Assembly (NCBI GenBank): GCA_000828075.3
Contig: JXCB02000027.1
Span: forward strand, 48,897 to 112,896
Reading direction: 5' to 3'
DNA: 64,000 nt
DNA from: Tolypothrix campylonemoides VB511288
GTDB lineage: Bacteria > Cyanobacteriota > Cyanobacteriia > Cyanobacteriales > Nostocaceae
Position numbers and translations under genes: made by a program. Position 1 is the stretch's first letter. Every line of letters starts with the position of its first letter. Under the pieces are notes generated by a model, which did not search any database, had not been told where the DNA came from, and saw nothing but the letters and a program-made list of their open reading frames with translations. This document shows, piece after piece, positions 43,617-52,763 of the stretch.

Positions 43617-45518
43617 ATGTCATCTTCCATTGTCGAACAACAAGCACTCTCGCTACCACCACTGATTCCGCGTGAAATTCTGTTTGGGAACCCGCAAAGA
43701 ACCAATCCGGGACTTTCGCCTGATGGCAAGTACTTAGCGTATATTGCCCCTGATGAGAAGAATGTCTTGCAGGTGTGGCTGCGAACCGTGGGACAGGAAG
43801 ACGACCGCATACTCACTGCTGACAAAAAGCGTGGTATCCGCATTTTCTTGTGGACTTATAACGCTGACCAGTTGATTTATCTGCAAGACTCCGATGGCGA
43901 TGAAAACTTTCACCTCTACTTGGTCAATATTCAATCAAATATTGTACGTGACTTAACACCATTCCAAAATGTGAAAGCACAACTGGTGGGACTTGACCCC
44001 AAATTTCCAGAACAGGTCCTGGTGGGGATGAACTTAAATAATTCCCAAAAGTTTGATGTTTACCGCGTTAACTTGAAAAACGGTGCGGTTGAGTTTGACA
44101 CCGATAACCCAGGTAACGTCATTAGCTGGACAGCTGATGCCGAGTTCCAAATACGTGCGGCGACGGCTAGCACACCTGACGGTGGTTCCGACCTTTTCTT
44201 TAGAGAAACGACAGATAAGCCGTGGGAAACTCTACATCACTGGGAACCAGATGAGGAAGGCGCTTCAGTAAGCTTCTCGGCTGATGGGAAAACACTGTAT
44301 ATCACAGGCAATCACAATGCGAATGCCCAACGTCTGATTGCCCTAGACCTTGCCACCCGTCACGAAACGATCATCGCGGAAGATGAGCAATATGATGTTG
44401 GTAATATCATAATTCAACCGATAACGCGAGTTATCCAGGCTGTTTCTTTCTACAAAGACAAACAGGAATGGAAGGTATTAGACCCAAGTATTGCCGCTGA
44501 CTTTGAGGCAATAGCAAAAGTGCGACCCGGAGAATTTTTTGTCGTTAGCCGTGATTTGGAAGACAAAAACTGGCTAGTCGCTTACATCACTGATGATGGT
44601 CCAGTATACTATTATGCCTATAACCGAGAGTCCAAAACGAGTACGTTGCTGTTCAGCAACCAACCCAAACTGGAAGGGTTGCAGCTGGCGTCAATGCAAC
44701 CAATTTCCTACAAGGCGCGCGATGGCTTGACGATTCACGCTTACCTGACAACTCCAGTGGGCATACCTGCTGTTAACCTACCAACCGTATTGCTGGTTCA
44801 TGGTGGACCCTGGGCGCGCAACGTTTGGGGTTACAATCCACAAGCACAGTGGTTGGCTAACCGGGGTTATGCTGTTCTCCAAGTCAATTTTCGTGGTTCC
44901 ACTGGCTATGGTAAGGCGTTCCTTAATGCTGGCAATCGGGAATGGGCTGGCAAAATGCACTCCGACTTGATTGACGCCGTTGACTGGCTGGTACAAAAAG
45001 GCATTTCCGATCCCAAAAAGATTGCCATTATGGGTGGTTCTTACGGTGGTTATGCAACATTAGTAGGGTTAACTTTCACACCAGAAGTCTTTGCTGCTGG
45101 TGTGGATATTGTCGGACCAAGTAACTTGATAACACTGGTGCAAACTATACCGCCGTATTGGGAACCGATAAAGGGGATGTTTTACCATCGGGTGGGCAAT
45201 TTGGAAACAGAACAAGAGTTTCTCAAGTCGCGATCGCCTTTATTTTTTGCCGATCGCATTCAAAAACCCTTACTTATCGCTCAAGGTGCGAACGATCCAA
45301 GGGTAAAACAGGCAGAAAGCGATCAAATTGTACAAGCAATGCGCCAACGAAATTTGCCAGTAGAATACGTCCTTTACACAGATGAAGGACATGGTTTTGC
45401 ACGACCAGAAAATCGACTGCACTTCTATGCCATAGCAGAGGAGTTTCTCGCAAAACATTTAGGCGGCAGGTTTGAACCTATAGGAGATATCCAAGGTCAT
45501 TCAGGTGTAATTAATTAA
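43617..45518 (+). CDS. S9-family prolyl oligopeptidase-like serine peptidase
   Basis: A beta-propeller of about 380 residues (PGLSPDGKYLAYIAPDE, LIYLQDSDGDENFHLYLVN, SVSFSADGKTLYITGNHN) caps a C-terminal alpha/beta-hydrolase. The nucleophile is in IMGGSYGGYATLVGL (Ser near 474), the acid in GANDPRVKQAES and the histidine in YTDEGHGFARPENR. Such enzymes clip peptides or N-acyl amino acids; specificity is not deducible. There is no signal peptide, so it is probably cytosolic. AGAGGAGGAAATT precedes the ATG. It converges on pheS, and a strong hairpin covers both stop codons. Confidence 0.92.
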   Translation: MSSSIVEQQALSLPPLIPREILFGNPQRTNPGLSPDGKYLAYIAPDEKNVLQVWLRTVGQEDDRILTADKKRGIRIFLWTYNADQLIYLQDSDGDENFHLYLVNIQSNIVRDLTPFQNVKAQLVGLDPKFPEQVLVGMNLNNSQKFDVYRVNLKNGAVEFDTDNPGNVISWTADAEFQIRAATASTPDGGSDLFFRETTDKPWETLHHWEPDEEGASVSFSADGKTLYITGNHNANAQRLIALDLATRHETIIAEDEQYDVGNIIIQPITRVIQAVSFYKDKQEWKVLDPSIAADFEAIAKVRPGEFFVVSRDLEDKNWLVAYITDDGPVYYYAYNRESKTSTLLFSNQPKLEGLQLASMQPISYKARDGLTIHAYLTTPVGIPAVNLPTVLLVHGGPWARNVWGYNPQAQWLANRGYAVLQVNFRGSTGYGKAFLNAGNREWAGKMHSDLIDAVDWLVQKGISDPKKIAIMGGSYGGYATLVGLTFTPEVFAAGVDIVGPSNLITLVQTIPPYWEPIKGMFYHRVGNLETEQEFLKSRSPLFFADRIQKPLLIAQGANDPRVKQAESDQIVQAMRQRNLPVEYVLYTDEGHGFARPENRLHFYAIAEEFLAKHLGGRFEPIGDIQGHSGVIN

Positions 45519-45563
45519 CTGTTAGTGGTATTCATCACTGGGATGAATACCACTAACAGTTAA
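45515..45563. terminator. 22-bp perfect hairpin shared by two convergent genes
   Basis: The left arm (45515-45536) and right arm (45542-45563) are exact complements with a 5-base loop. The left arm holds the peptidase TAA (45516-45518) and the right arm the pheS stop (45560-45562, minus strand). It reads the same from both sides, so it probably ends both transcripts. Confidence 0.8.
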
Positions 45564-46552
45564 AACTGCCGTAAAAACCGTAGGTCGCTAGCATAAAGGC
45601 GGCGAATATCATCAATTTGGTGCAGAACCATTGCGAAGCGTTCTACACCAAAACCAGCGGCGAATCCAGTATAAACTTCTGGGTCGTAACCCACGGCTTT
45701 CAGGACATTTGGATCGACCATGCCGCAACCCATTACTTCTAACCAGCGACCCTTCCACTGTAAATCAACTTCAGCAGAAGGTTCGGTAAAGGGGAAATAA
45801 CTAGCGCGGAAGCGAATAGGCAACTCGCCAAACATTGCCTCCAAAAATACCTTAATGGTGCCTTTGAGGTCAGTAAACGTCAGTCCTTCGTCAATTGCTA
45901 AAAGTTCTATTTGATGGAAAACCGCTGAGTGGGTTGCATCTACGTTATCTCTCCGGTAGACTCGCCCTGGTGCAACGACGCGGACCGGCGGTTCCTCTGT
46001 TTCCATGTAACGAATTTGTACCGATGAGGTGTGAGTCCGCAAGAGATTGCCATCTGGCAGGTAGAAGGTATCCTGCATATCACGGGCGGGGTGGTCGGGA
46101 GGGGTGTTCAGAGCCTCAAAGTTATAGTAATCTGTTTCCATCTCTGGTCCTTGAGCTACGGTGTAGCCCAAACCGACAAAGATATCCAAAGCTTTGTCGA
46201 TGATGCCATTGAGGGGATGGACGCGACCTTGAGGACGGTAAGTTCCTGGCATTGTCACATCCAAAGCTTCAGCTTCTAGCTGTGCCTGAATTTTCGCGCT
46301 TTCCAAGACTGCGCGTTGCTGATCTAGGCTGTTTTGCAGGGCTTCTTTGACTGTATTGGCGATCGCCCCTATTGTCGGTCGTTCCTCAGCACTAAGTTGC
46401 CCCATACTCCGCAACAGCGCCCCGAGTTGACCCTTTTTCCCTAGGTAACTGACTCTCAGTTCTTCCAGACGTTCTAGCGTATCAGCGGCGGCGATCGCTT
46501 TTTCTCCTTCTTTTCGCAGTTCTAAAAGTTGAGCCTCTAAACTGTTAGTCAT
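45560..46552 (-). CDS. pheS: phenylalanyl-tRNA synthetase alpha subunit
   Basis: PheS forms the catalytic core of the alpha2-beta2 enzyme that charges tRNA-Phe. The 330 residues include an N-terminal coiled coil ([20 protein letters not shown]) and a class II core: [20 protein letters not shown], motif 2 [20 protein letters not shown], the phenylalanine pocket around [20 protein letters not shown], and motif 3 [20 protein letters not shown]. The length is normal. pheT is not adjacent, as in other cyanobacteria. The ATG at 46552 lies beside a TTAGTCAT-type tandem repeat that leaves little conventional leader. Confidence 0.96.
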   Translation of the reverse strand: MTNSLEAQLLELRKEGEKAIAAADTLERLEELRVSYLGKKGQLGALLRSMGQLSAEERPTIGAIANTVKEALQNSLDQQRAVLESAKIQAQLEAEALDVTMPGTYRPQGRVHPLNGIIDKALDIFVGLGYTVAQGPEMETDYYNFEALNTPPDHPARDMQDTFYLPDGNLLRTHTSSVQIRYMETEEPPVRVVAPGRVYRRDNVDATHSAVFHQIELLAIDEGLTFTDLKGTIKVFLEAMFGELPIRFRASYFPFTEPSAEVDLQWKGRWLEVMGCGMVDPNVLKAVGYDPEVYTGFAAGFGVERFAMVLHQIDDIRRLYASDLRFLRQF

Positions 46553-46926
46553 TAGTCATTAATTATTAGTCATTAGTGAGTCAGCGCTCTTTGGAGGGTT
46601 TCCCGACCTAGGCGACTGGCGTTCGCCCTTGGCGTGCCGTTCGGCGATAGCCGTGGCGTTAGCCATAGGCATACCCGAAGGGTAATTAGTCCAAGGCTTT
46701 GGGCTACTGGACAAATAACATTTAGTAATATGCCATTGATTTGTCACGCGACAGTAGTATAGCCCAAACTTCTTTTTACCAGTTTAGCCGCTTTAGAGAA
46801 CTCCACAACGCACAACGTATGACTCTAAATTTTGAATTTGAGCGTAGGGGGTGTCTACTGGTCTTGACACTTAAGTAGTAACTAATGACTAATAACTAAT
46901 GATTAATGACTCATGGCTATTAACCA
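46553..46926. repeat. repeat-rich divergent spacer (pheS/surE)
   Basis: It begins with period-7-like tagtcat/attattagtcat units. A GC-rich palindromic cluster follows (ggagggtttcccgacc, gcgactggcgttcgccc, gccataggcatacccgaagg). It ends with another run of taatgac/taactaatgac units before surE. All belong to dispersed repeat types seen elsewhere in the window. A 62-codon open frame across it is an artefact. Confidence 0.7.
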
Positions 46927-47730
46927 ATGTCTATGAAAATACTGATTAGCAACGATGATGGGATTTCTGCCCTAGGTATTCGTACTCTAGCAAACACTTT
47001 GGCTCAAGCAGGTCATGATATCAGTGTCGTTTGTCCGGATCGGGAGCGATCGGCAACTGGGCATGGCTTAACGATGCACCAACCTATTCGCGCCGAAATA
47101 GTGGACTCGATTTTTCATCCTGCTGTCAAAGCTTGGGCTTGTGATGGGACTCCTTCAGACTGTGTGAAGTTGGCGCTGTGGGCTTTATTGGATTCTCCAC
47201 CAGATTTAGTTTTGTCTGGGATTAATCATGGTGCTAATTTAGGAACCGAAATTCTTTACTCTGGTACTGTCTCTGCGGCAATGGAAGGTTTGATCGAAGG
47301 CGTTCCCAGTATAGCGTTCAGTCTTACCAGTCATACTAGTAAAGACTTTCAGCCTGCTGCTAACTTTGCCAAAATCTTGGTGGCACAACTGGCAGAAAAC
47401 CCTCTACCAGATTTGATGTTACTTAACGTAAATGTCCCTGCTGTTAAATGGGAAGAAATTGCAGGAGTGGCTCTTACGCGTCAAGGAGTGCGGCGTTACG
47501 TAGATGTGTTTGATAAGCGAGTAGACCCTCGTGGTAAAACATACTACTGGTTAACCGGAGAAGTTTTAGAAGATGTGGAACCGACGGTAGATTTCAATAT
47601 CCCCCAAAATATACCTATAGACGTACATACTATCCGTAAAAACTACATCAGTATAACGCCCTTGCAATACAATCTTACTTATGCCAATGGTTTGAATCAA
47701 TTATCTGAATGGAACTTTAAGTTTCTGTAA
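46927..47730 (+). CDS. surE: 5'/3'-nucleotidase SurE
   Basis: SurE is a metal-dependent phosphatase acting on nucleoside monophosphates and short polyphosphate, linked to stationary-phase survival. The 267 residues open with [20 protein letters not shown] (metal-binding DD). They continue with [33 protein letters not shown], and [20 protein letters not shown], the active-site signature. The first ATG (46927) and a second at 46933 are both possible; the second gives the usual MKILISN start. The length agrees with the family. The flanking repeats make the promoter hard to place. Confidence 0.95.
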   Translation: MSMKILISNDDGISALGIRTLANTLAQAGHDISVVCPDRERSATGHGLTMHQPIRAEIVDSIFHPAVKAWACDGTPSDCVKLALWALLDSPPDLVLSGINHGANLGTEILYSGTVSAAMEGLIEGVPSIAFSLTSHTSKDFQPAANFAKILVAQLAENPLPDLMLLNVNVPAVKWEEIAGVALTRQGVRRYVDVFDKRVDPRGKTYYWLTGEVLEDVEPTVDFNIPQNIPIDVHTIRKNYISITPLQYNLTYANGLNQLSEWNFKFL

Positions 47731-48022
47731 AGTCTTTTCCGGCATGGAGGCGATTATATCAAGGGTTCATAAATGCATGACAGGAAAATATAGGTTATAA
47801 AGTAGGAGCGTGATTGAAGATCAGCCATACGCAAACTTTCGGAAAATCTGAGACTGCCGTCTGCAAATTTTTCATATATGAACACAAAAGCAACCTTAAA
47901 CAAGGTATGCTGTTTTACCAAGAAATTCCTCCACCATCAAAAGCCGTGAGACAACATAAACTTAACAAAATAAGTCACCATTTTTTGTATTGATTGCCCG
48001 GTGAGTCCAGCAAGCAACACTC

Positions 48023-48943
48023 ATGTCTAGGATACAAAATCAATTTACCGTGCATTTTTGGGGCGTTCGCGGCAGTATCCCCTGTCCGGGATCACACACC
48101 GTCCGTTATGGCGGGAATACCCCTTGCGTTGAGATGCAAGTGGGCGGCAAACGCTTAATATTTGATGGAGGCACAGGACTGCATGTTTTAGGGCAATCTT
48201 TGTTGCCTAATATGCCGATAGAGGCTGACATTTTCTTTACCCACTCCCACTGGGATCATATGCAAGGGTTCCCGTTCTTTTCCCCAGGGTTTATCAAGGG
48301 AAACGTCTTTCACATTCACGGTGCGATCGCTCCCGATGGTTCAACCATTGAACAGCGTCTCAATGACCAGATGCTGCACCCAAATTTTCCCGTTCCCTTG
48401 CAGATCATGCAGGCAAATTTAGATTTCCACAACGTCATACCAGGGCGACCCATTCACATTCATGACATTACTGTAGAAACAGCTCCACTGAACCATCCAG
48501 GTGAAGCGATAGGCTACAGAGTTAACTGGCGTGGTGGCGCTGCTGCTTATATTACTGATACGGAACATTATCCTGATAGGCTAGATGAAAACGTTTTATG
48601 GTTAGCTCGTAACGCCGACATCCTGATTTACGATTCCACCTACACTGACGATGAGTATAATTGTCCAAAAAAGCCTAAAATTGGTTGGGGACATTCGACA
48701 TGGCAAGAAGCTGTGAAGGTAGCCAAAGCCGCTAATGTCAAAACTCTGGTGATTTTTCACCACGACCCATCGCATGATGATGAGTTTTTGGATCGTGTCG
48801 GACAAGAAGCAGCACAAAAATTTCCTGGTGCTATTATGGCACGTGAAGGAATGGTACTCCAAGTTCCTGTACCATTTTCTTTATCAGAATCTTTTTCTGT
48901 TAGTAAGTTTTCTGCTTATAGCTTGCAGTCGGAGCAACTTTAG
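48023..48943 (+). CDS. metallo-beta-lactamase-fold hydrolase
   Basis: The 306-residue protein has the MBL metal signature FFTHSHWDHMQGFPFF (HxHxDH) near residue 80, the downstream histidine in APLNHPGEAIGYRV, ITDTEHYP with the bridging Asp, and FHHDPSHDDEFLDRV. The N-terminal FWGVRGSIPCPGSHTVRYGG is shared with a phosphodiesterase-like subgroup found next to response regulators or adenylate-cyclase genes. The substrate is not known. The last about 20 residues (SLSESFSVSKFSAYSL) are a low-complexity tail. Confidence 0.9.
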   Translation: MSRIQNQFTVHFWGVRGSIPCPGSHTVRYGGNTPCVEMQVGGKRLIFDGGTGLHVLGQSLLPNMPIEADIFFTHSHWDHMQGFPFFSPGFIKGNVFHIHGAIAPDGSTIEQRLNDQMLHPNFPVPLQIMQANLDFHNVIPGRPIHIHDITVETAPLNHPGEAIGYRVNWRGGAAAYITDTEHYPDRLDENVLWLARNADILIYDSTYTDDEYNCPKKPKIGWGHSTWQEAVKVAKAANVKTLVIFHHDPSHDDEFLDRVGQEAAQKFPGAIMAREGMVLQVPVPFSLSESFSVSKFSAYSLQSEQL

Positions 48944-49159
48944 ATTTTGGATTAGATTGGTGATTAGGAGCTTTCAGCAGTCAGCGCACAGAAAGTTCTG
49001 AGCAATGAGTTTTGAGTGGAGCGACTTGTTATCCTGTTGTTATCCTACTAATGACTCGTTACTAAAGACTTACAACTGTGCTAGCTGAGAGCTGTAGACC
49101 CCGAAAGGCTTTCCCTAGGGTTCGCTTGAAGCTACAAAATCTTAAATTCCAAAATCGAC

Positions 49160-50230
49160 GTGCTAAATTTGTCTCAAAATGGGTGTTCTGTGTGGGTTAC
49201 TTCTTCGACCGAATTGGCTCTAACTCCAACTTTTGTTGCTCTCGGCAAATTTGACGGCGTACATCTTGGTCATCAAAGGGTTATTCAACCTATATTGCCC
49301 GCTATGAGGACACAAGAGGACGTGGAGAATTTTTCGGCGTTTGCGTCACTCTCCACCCCGTCCTCACACGTCTACTCAACGGTTGTCACCTTTGATCCGC
49401 ATCCACAAGAATTTTTTACTGGGCAACCCCGTACCTGGTTAACACCACTGGATGAAAAAATTCATGCCTTGCGATCGCTCTTAGTAGAACAACTGGTACT
49501 ACTACCCTTTGGCAAAGAATTATCTGCTTTAACTCCTGAAGAGTTTGTAGAAAAAATTCTGGTTCAACAACTGCAAGCTGCACGAATTAGCGTCGGGCAA
49601 GACTTTTGCTTTGGTTCCAACCGCACTGGTACTGCTGCTGATTTGCAATTGCTTGCCGCTAAGTACGGGATTCCCGTTACCATTGTTCCTCTAGAAACTT
49701 GTACCCGTAATCAGTTCCCAGACAACAGTGGTGTTAGTGTTGCTTCCAGTCAGGAAACTCGCATTAGCACTTCACTGATCCGGCAGCTCTTACAAAGTGG
49801 CGACATTCAACAAGCAAACCAACTGTTAGGACGTGCCTACACTCTCATCGGTACTGTTGTCAAAGGTCAACAACTGGGCAGAACAATTGGCTTTCCCACA
49901 GCTAACTTAGAAATACCAAAAGACAAGTTTTTGCCCCGCCAAGGTGTTTACGCTGTTCGTGTTTTTACGGTTGGTGAGACACTAGACACTCCTGAAAATA
50001 GTTACTTGGGCGTAATGAATATAGGTCATCGCCCAACAGTAAATGGTATGTCTGAATCTGTAGAAGTCCATTTGTTCGATTGGTCTGGTGATTTGTATGG
50101 CAAAAAGCTAGTGGTGCAGCTAGAAAAATTTTTGCGACCCGAACAAAAATTTTCTTCTCTAGAAGCCCTGAAAACACAAATTCAACAAGATTGCGCTGTC
50201 GCCAGAGCTTTTTTTAGTAACGGGCGTTAG
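49160..50230 (+). CDS. ribF: bifunctional riboflavin kinase/FAD synthetase
   Basis: RibF phosphorylates riboflavin to FMN and adenylates it to FAD. The 356-residue protein has the FAD-synthetase Rossmann domain first (ALGKFDGVHLGHQRVIQPIL, TFDPHPQEFF, GQDFCFGSNRTGTAADLQLL, ISTSLIRQLLQSGDIQQANQ). The riboflavin-kinase barrel follows (VKGQQLGRTIGFPTANLEIP, GVYAVRVF, NIGHRPTVNG, VHLFDWSGDLYGKKLVV). An insertion of about 20 residues (RTQEDVENFSAFASLSTPSS) separates the first two strands. The start is GTG at 49160. moxR follows about 100 bases downstream on the same strand. Confidence 0.93.
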   Translation: MLNLSQNGCSVWVTSSTELALTPTFVALGKFDGVHLGHQRVIQPILPAMRTQEDVENFSAFASLSTPSSHVYSTVVTFDPHPQEFFTGQPRTWLTPLDEKIHALRSLLVEQLVLLPFGKELSALTPEEFVEKILVQQLQAARISVGQDFCFGSNRTGTAADLQLLAAKYGIPVTIVPLETCTRNQFPDNSGVSVASSQETRISTSLIRQLLQSGDIQQANQLLGRAYTLIGTVVKGQQLGRTIGFPTANLEIPKDKFLPRQGVYAVRVFTVGETLDTPENSYLGVMNIGHRPTVNGMSESVEVHLFDWSGDLYGKKLVVQLEKFLRPEQKFSSLEALKTQIQQDCAVARAFFSNGR

Positions 50231-50329
50231 TTTATCTCTGCTAAGGGAATACTAATGAAGGGAATAAGGAATGTCTAAGGGAAAAGCTAGTTCCTATTCC
50301 CCATTCCCTATTCCTTAATTAATGAGTGC

Positions 50330-51259
50330 ATGAGAGAAAAAATTGACGCTTTGACACAAAACCTGGCTCTTACCATTGTCGGGAAAAGCGAGACAATACG
50401 CTTAATGCTAGTCGCTTTGTTAGCTGGCGGTCATGCTCTACTAGAAGATGTTCCTGGAGTTGGCAAAACTCTCCTTGCCAAATCTCTGGCTCGTTCTATC
50501 GATGGAAAATTTCAACGTTTACAATGCACTCCCGATTTGCTGCCAACTGACATCACTGGCACCAATATTTGGAACCCCAAAAGTGGTGAATTTAGCTTTC
50601 TTCCTGGTCCGGTATTTACCAATGTGTTGCTAGCAGACGAAATTAACCGTGCTACACCCCGCACACAGTCAGCTTTACTAGAAGTTATGGAAGAACAGCA
50701 GGTTACAGTAGATGGCGTCTCTCGTGATGTTCCCACGCCCTTCTTTGTGATTGCTACTCAAAACCCTATCGAGTACCAAGGCACTTTTCCCTTGCCTGAG
50801 GCGCAGATGGATCGATTCATGTTGTCATTAAGCTTGGGCTACCCGACTCAAGCCGAAGAACTCCAGATGCTGCAACGCCACCAAAAATCAGGTTCTTTTG
50901 AACAAACAGGTTTCTTGAGAAGTGATTCACAGCCAGGCATTTCTTTGACAGAAGTACAGGAATTGCGCCGAATCTGCGCCCAGGTAAAAGTAGATATTTC
51001 TTTGCAACAGTACATACTCGACTTGGTACGAGCAACACGGCAAGATGAAGAAATCACTCTTGGCGTTAGTCCTCGCGGTACTCTGGCATTACAACGGACA
51101 ACCCAAGCCTTAGCTTTTCTTTTGGGGCGTGATTACGCTATTCCTGATGATGTGAAATTTCTGGCTCCTCATGTTCTTTGCCATCGTCTGATTTTAACAG
51201 GAGGTCGAAGAGCAAGAACTGTGATTGAGCGGTTGCTGCGGGCAGTGCCAATCCCGTGA
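50330..51259 (+). CDS. MoxR-type AAA+ ATPase
   Basis: MoxR ATPases act as chaperones that help insert metals or cofactors, often with VWA-domain partners. The 309 residues contain Walker A DVPGVGKTLLAKSLARSIDG, LPTDITGTNIWNPKSGEFSF, Walker B LLADEINRATPRTQSALLEV, sensor 1 FFVIATQNPIEYQGTFPLPE, and the sensor 2 region SPRGTLALQRTTQALAFLLG. No VWA or DUF58 partner gene lies downstream, which is unusual. The stop codon sits 5 bases from a structured repeat shared with the psbZ leader. Confidence 0.93.
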   Translation: MREKIDALTQNLALTIVGKSETIRLMLVALLAGGHALLEDVPGVGKTLLAKSLARSIDGKFQRLQCTPDLLPTDITGTNIWNPKSGEFSFLPGPVFTNVLLADEINRATPRTQSALLEVMEEQQVTVDGVSRDVPTPFFVIATQNPIEYQGTFPLPEAQMDRFMLSLSLGYPTQAEELQMLQRHQKSGSFEQTGFLRSDSQPGISLTEVQELRRICAQVKVDISLQQYILDLVRATRQDEEITLGVSPRGTLALQRTTQALAFLLGRDYAIPDDVKFLAPHVLCHRLILTGGRRARTVIERLLRAVPIP

Positions 51260-51264
51260 CGTTT

Positions 51265-51373
51265 CCTACACTGATTGCAAGCAGTAACAGTGTAAGCTTC
51301 TCAGCGACTCCCGGTATCCCGTCGGACATTGACTGAGCTTTGTTTTAAGTCCACGAGACGCCCCTTCGCAGAC
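51265..51373 (-). ncRNA. candidate structured RNA, second copy (downstream of moxR)
   Basis: This element matches 20837-20946 in length, order and conserved bases (GGGGC, AAAGCTCAG, CTGAGAAG, CTTG) but varies in the stems so that pairing is kept. Helix I becomes GTCTGCG/CGTGGAC with two G-U pairs. The inner helix is CGG/CCG in place of TGC/GCA. Helix III is lengthened to CTTACACTG/CAGTGTAGG. The wobbles fit only the minus strand. No minus-strand gene follows; such a transcript would run antisense into moxR. It may be a free small RNA or a mobile copy of the leader. Confidence 0.5.
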
Positions 51374-51390
51374 TTTGAACAAGTACAAAT

Positions 51391-51522
51391 ATGTTCAACA
51401 CCTTCGTACTGCTGGAATTTTACCCATCTACAGAAAACGACTTCATTGAAGTCTGGTTACTAGATGGAACCCGATATTCCAGGTTTTCAAGGTACAGCGT
51501 ACAGGAAGCGGTTAGCTATTAA
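51391..51522 (+). CDS. candidate small ORF (43 aa)
   Basis: ATG to TAA gives MFNTFVLLEFYPSTENDFIE, then VWLLDGTRYSRFSRYSVQEA and VSY. The composition is protein-like, with alternating hydrophobic residues suggesting a small beta sheet. There is no clear ribosome-binding site and no family match. It lies 18 bases past the structured element. Confidence 0.35.
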   Translation: MFNTFVLLEFYPSTENDFIEVWLLDGTRYSRFSRYSVQEAVSY

Positions 51523-51643
51523 TTTGGTTTAACCTGTAAATTCTTATTTTAGCATTGATGTGGCAACATTGGGTAGTACAAAGTGAAAACAACTCGATTA
51601 AACGTACGAATGTCATAAAGAAGATTAAATAAGTTGCGTTTAT

Positions 51644-51811
51644 ATGGTGCAAGCAAAGATAAGACGGTTACTCAAATATGCCCGCATCCCCGCCAAGATA
51701 GACGCCCTGTTAAGGTCTCCTCGGCGCGAGGAGATGAGATACGAACAAGAATGGAATAGATTTCGCAAGAATATGCAAGATTACACTAGCTGGGATTCCG
51801 TAAAATACTAA
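51644..51811 (+). CDS. candidate small ORF (55 aa)
   Basis: The frame encodes a very basic N-terminal half (MVQAKIRRLLKYARIPAKID, LLRSPRREEM) and an aromatic, acidic end (RYEQEWNRFRKNMQDYTSWD). It might bind nucleic acid. It ends 25 bases before the SDR gene. There is no good ribosome-binding site. I do not recognise it; it is more coding-like than random gaps nearby. Confidence 0.4.
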   Translation: MVQAKIRRLLKYARIPAKIDALLRSPRREEMRYEQEWNRFRKNMQDYTSWDSVKY

Positions 51812-51836
51812 CGCTTCCCAAAAACAGAGAATTTTT

Positions 51837-52709
51837 ATGGCAAATTCTTCTCAGACACGAGTATGGTTGATTACTGGTAGCTCAACTGGTTTTGGTCGGA
51901 CGTTGGCAGAAGCTGTGTTAGATCAGGGTGAGACAGTGGTGCTAACAGCACGGAAGCCGCAGCAGGTAGAAGATTTAACAGCAAAATTTCCGGGTCGTAC
52001 TTTGGCAGGGCGGTTGGATGTGACGAACCCAACGGAGGTGCGGGAAGTGGTGAAACAGGCGATCGCCACCTTTGGACGCATTGATGTTTTGGTCAACAAT
52101 GCTGGATACGGGACACTAGGGGCAATTGAAGAAGTCAGCGATGAGGATATTCGCCGACAATTTGATACCAATGTTTTTGGCGCACTTGACTTAACGCGGG
52201 CAGTATTACCCCATTTGCGACAGCAGCGTAGTGGGCATATTATCAATTTTTCCTCAGTGGGTGGCTTTGTATCCTTTCCTGGCTCAGGAATTTATTGCAG
52301 TACCAAATTTGCGCTAGAAGGGATTTCCGAAGCATTAGCCCAAGAAGTTGCGCCCTTTGGTATCAAAGTCATAATAGTTGAGCCTGGCGCGTTCCGTACT
52401 GATTTTAGTGGACGTTCTCTTGTCGTCTCTGACACCCAAATTGCGGACTATGAACCAGTGATTGGTCAGTATCGCCAGTGGGTGCAGGATATTGATGGTC
52501 AGCAACAAGGAGATCCTAAAAAAGCTGCTTCGGCAATCATTCAAGCTGTTAACAGCGAGAATCCTCCATTAAGATTAACGCTTGGGGCAGATGCTGTAAA
52601 TGCGATCGATGCCAAGCTTAAATCCGTAAAAGCCGAATTAGATGCATGGAGACAAGTTGCTGTTGATACTGCATTTGAGGGAGTTACGGTGAGTGCAATA
52701 GGTGGATAA
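51837..52709 (+). CDS. short-chain dehydrogenase/reductase (SDR)
   Basis: The 290-residue classical SDR has the NAD(P) motif TGSSTGFGRTLAEA, the DVT acidic box, NNAGYG, the catalytic serine in INFSSVGGFVSFPG and YCSTKFALEG (YxxxK). Substrate specificity is not readable. It resembles NADP-dependent oxidoreductases of the 'SDR family NAD(P)-dependent' group that bacteria use for ketone or aldehyde reduction. It heads a run of SDR-like genes. The broken SDR at 56176 is its close paralogue. Confidence 0.92.
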   Translation: MANSSQTRVWLITGSSTGFGRTLAEAVLDQGETVVLTARKPQQVEDLTAKFPGRTLAGRLDVTNPTEVREVVKQAIATFGRIDVLVNNAGYGTLGAIEEVSDEDIRRQFDTNVFGALDLTRAVLPHLRQQRSGHIINFSSVGGFVSFPGSGIYCSTKFALEGISEALAQEVAPFGIKVIIVEPGAFRTDFSGRSLVVSDTQIADYEPVIGQYRQWVQDIDGQQQGDPKKAASAIIQAVNSENPPLRLTLGADAVNAIDAKLKSVKAELDAWRQVAVDTAFEGVTVSAIGG

Positions 52710-52763
52710 ATGCCAGGATGTGCTTGCCCGCTTACTACTCAGCTTCCATAGGCTAGCTTGTTT

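Noticed and set aside
51138..51329. 63-codon minus-strand ORF whose start resembles the PsbZ extension (MS....GV.EK.TL)
   Set aside because: It is antisense to moxR, the similarity is confined to the RNA element, and the differences are compensatory in helices and non-synonymous.
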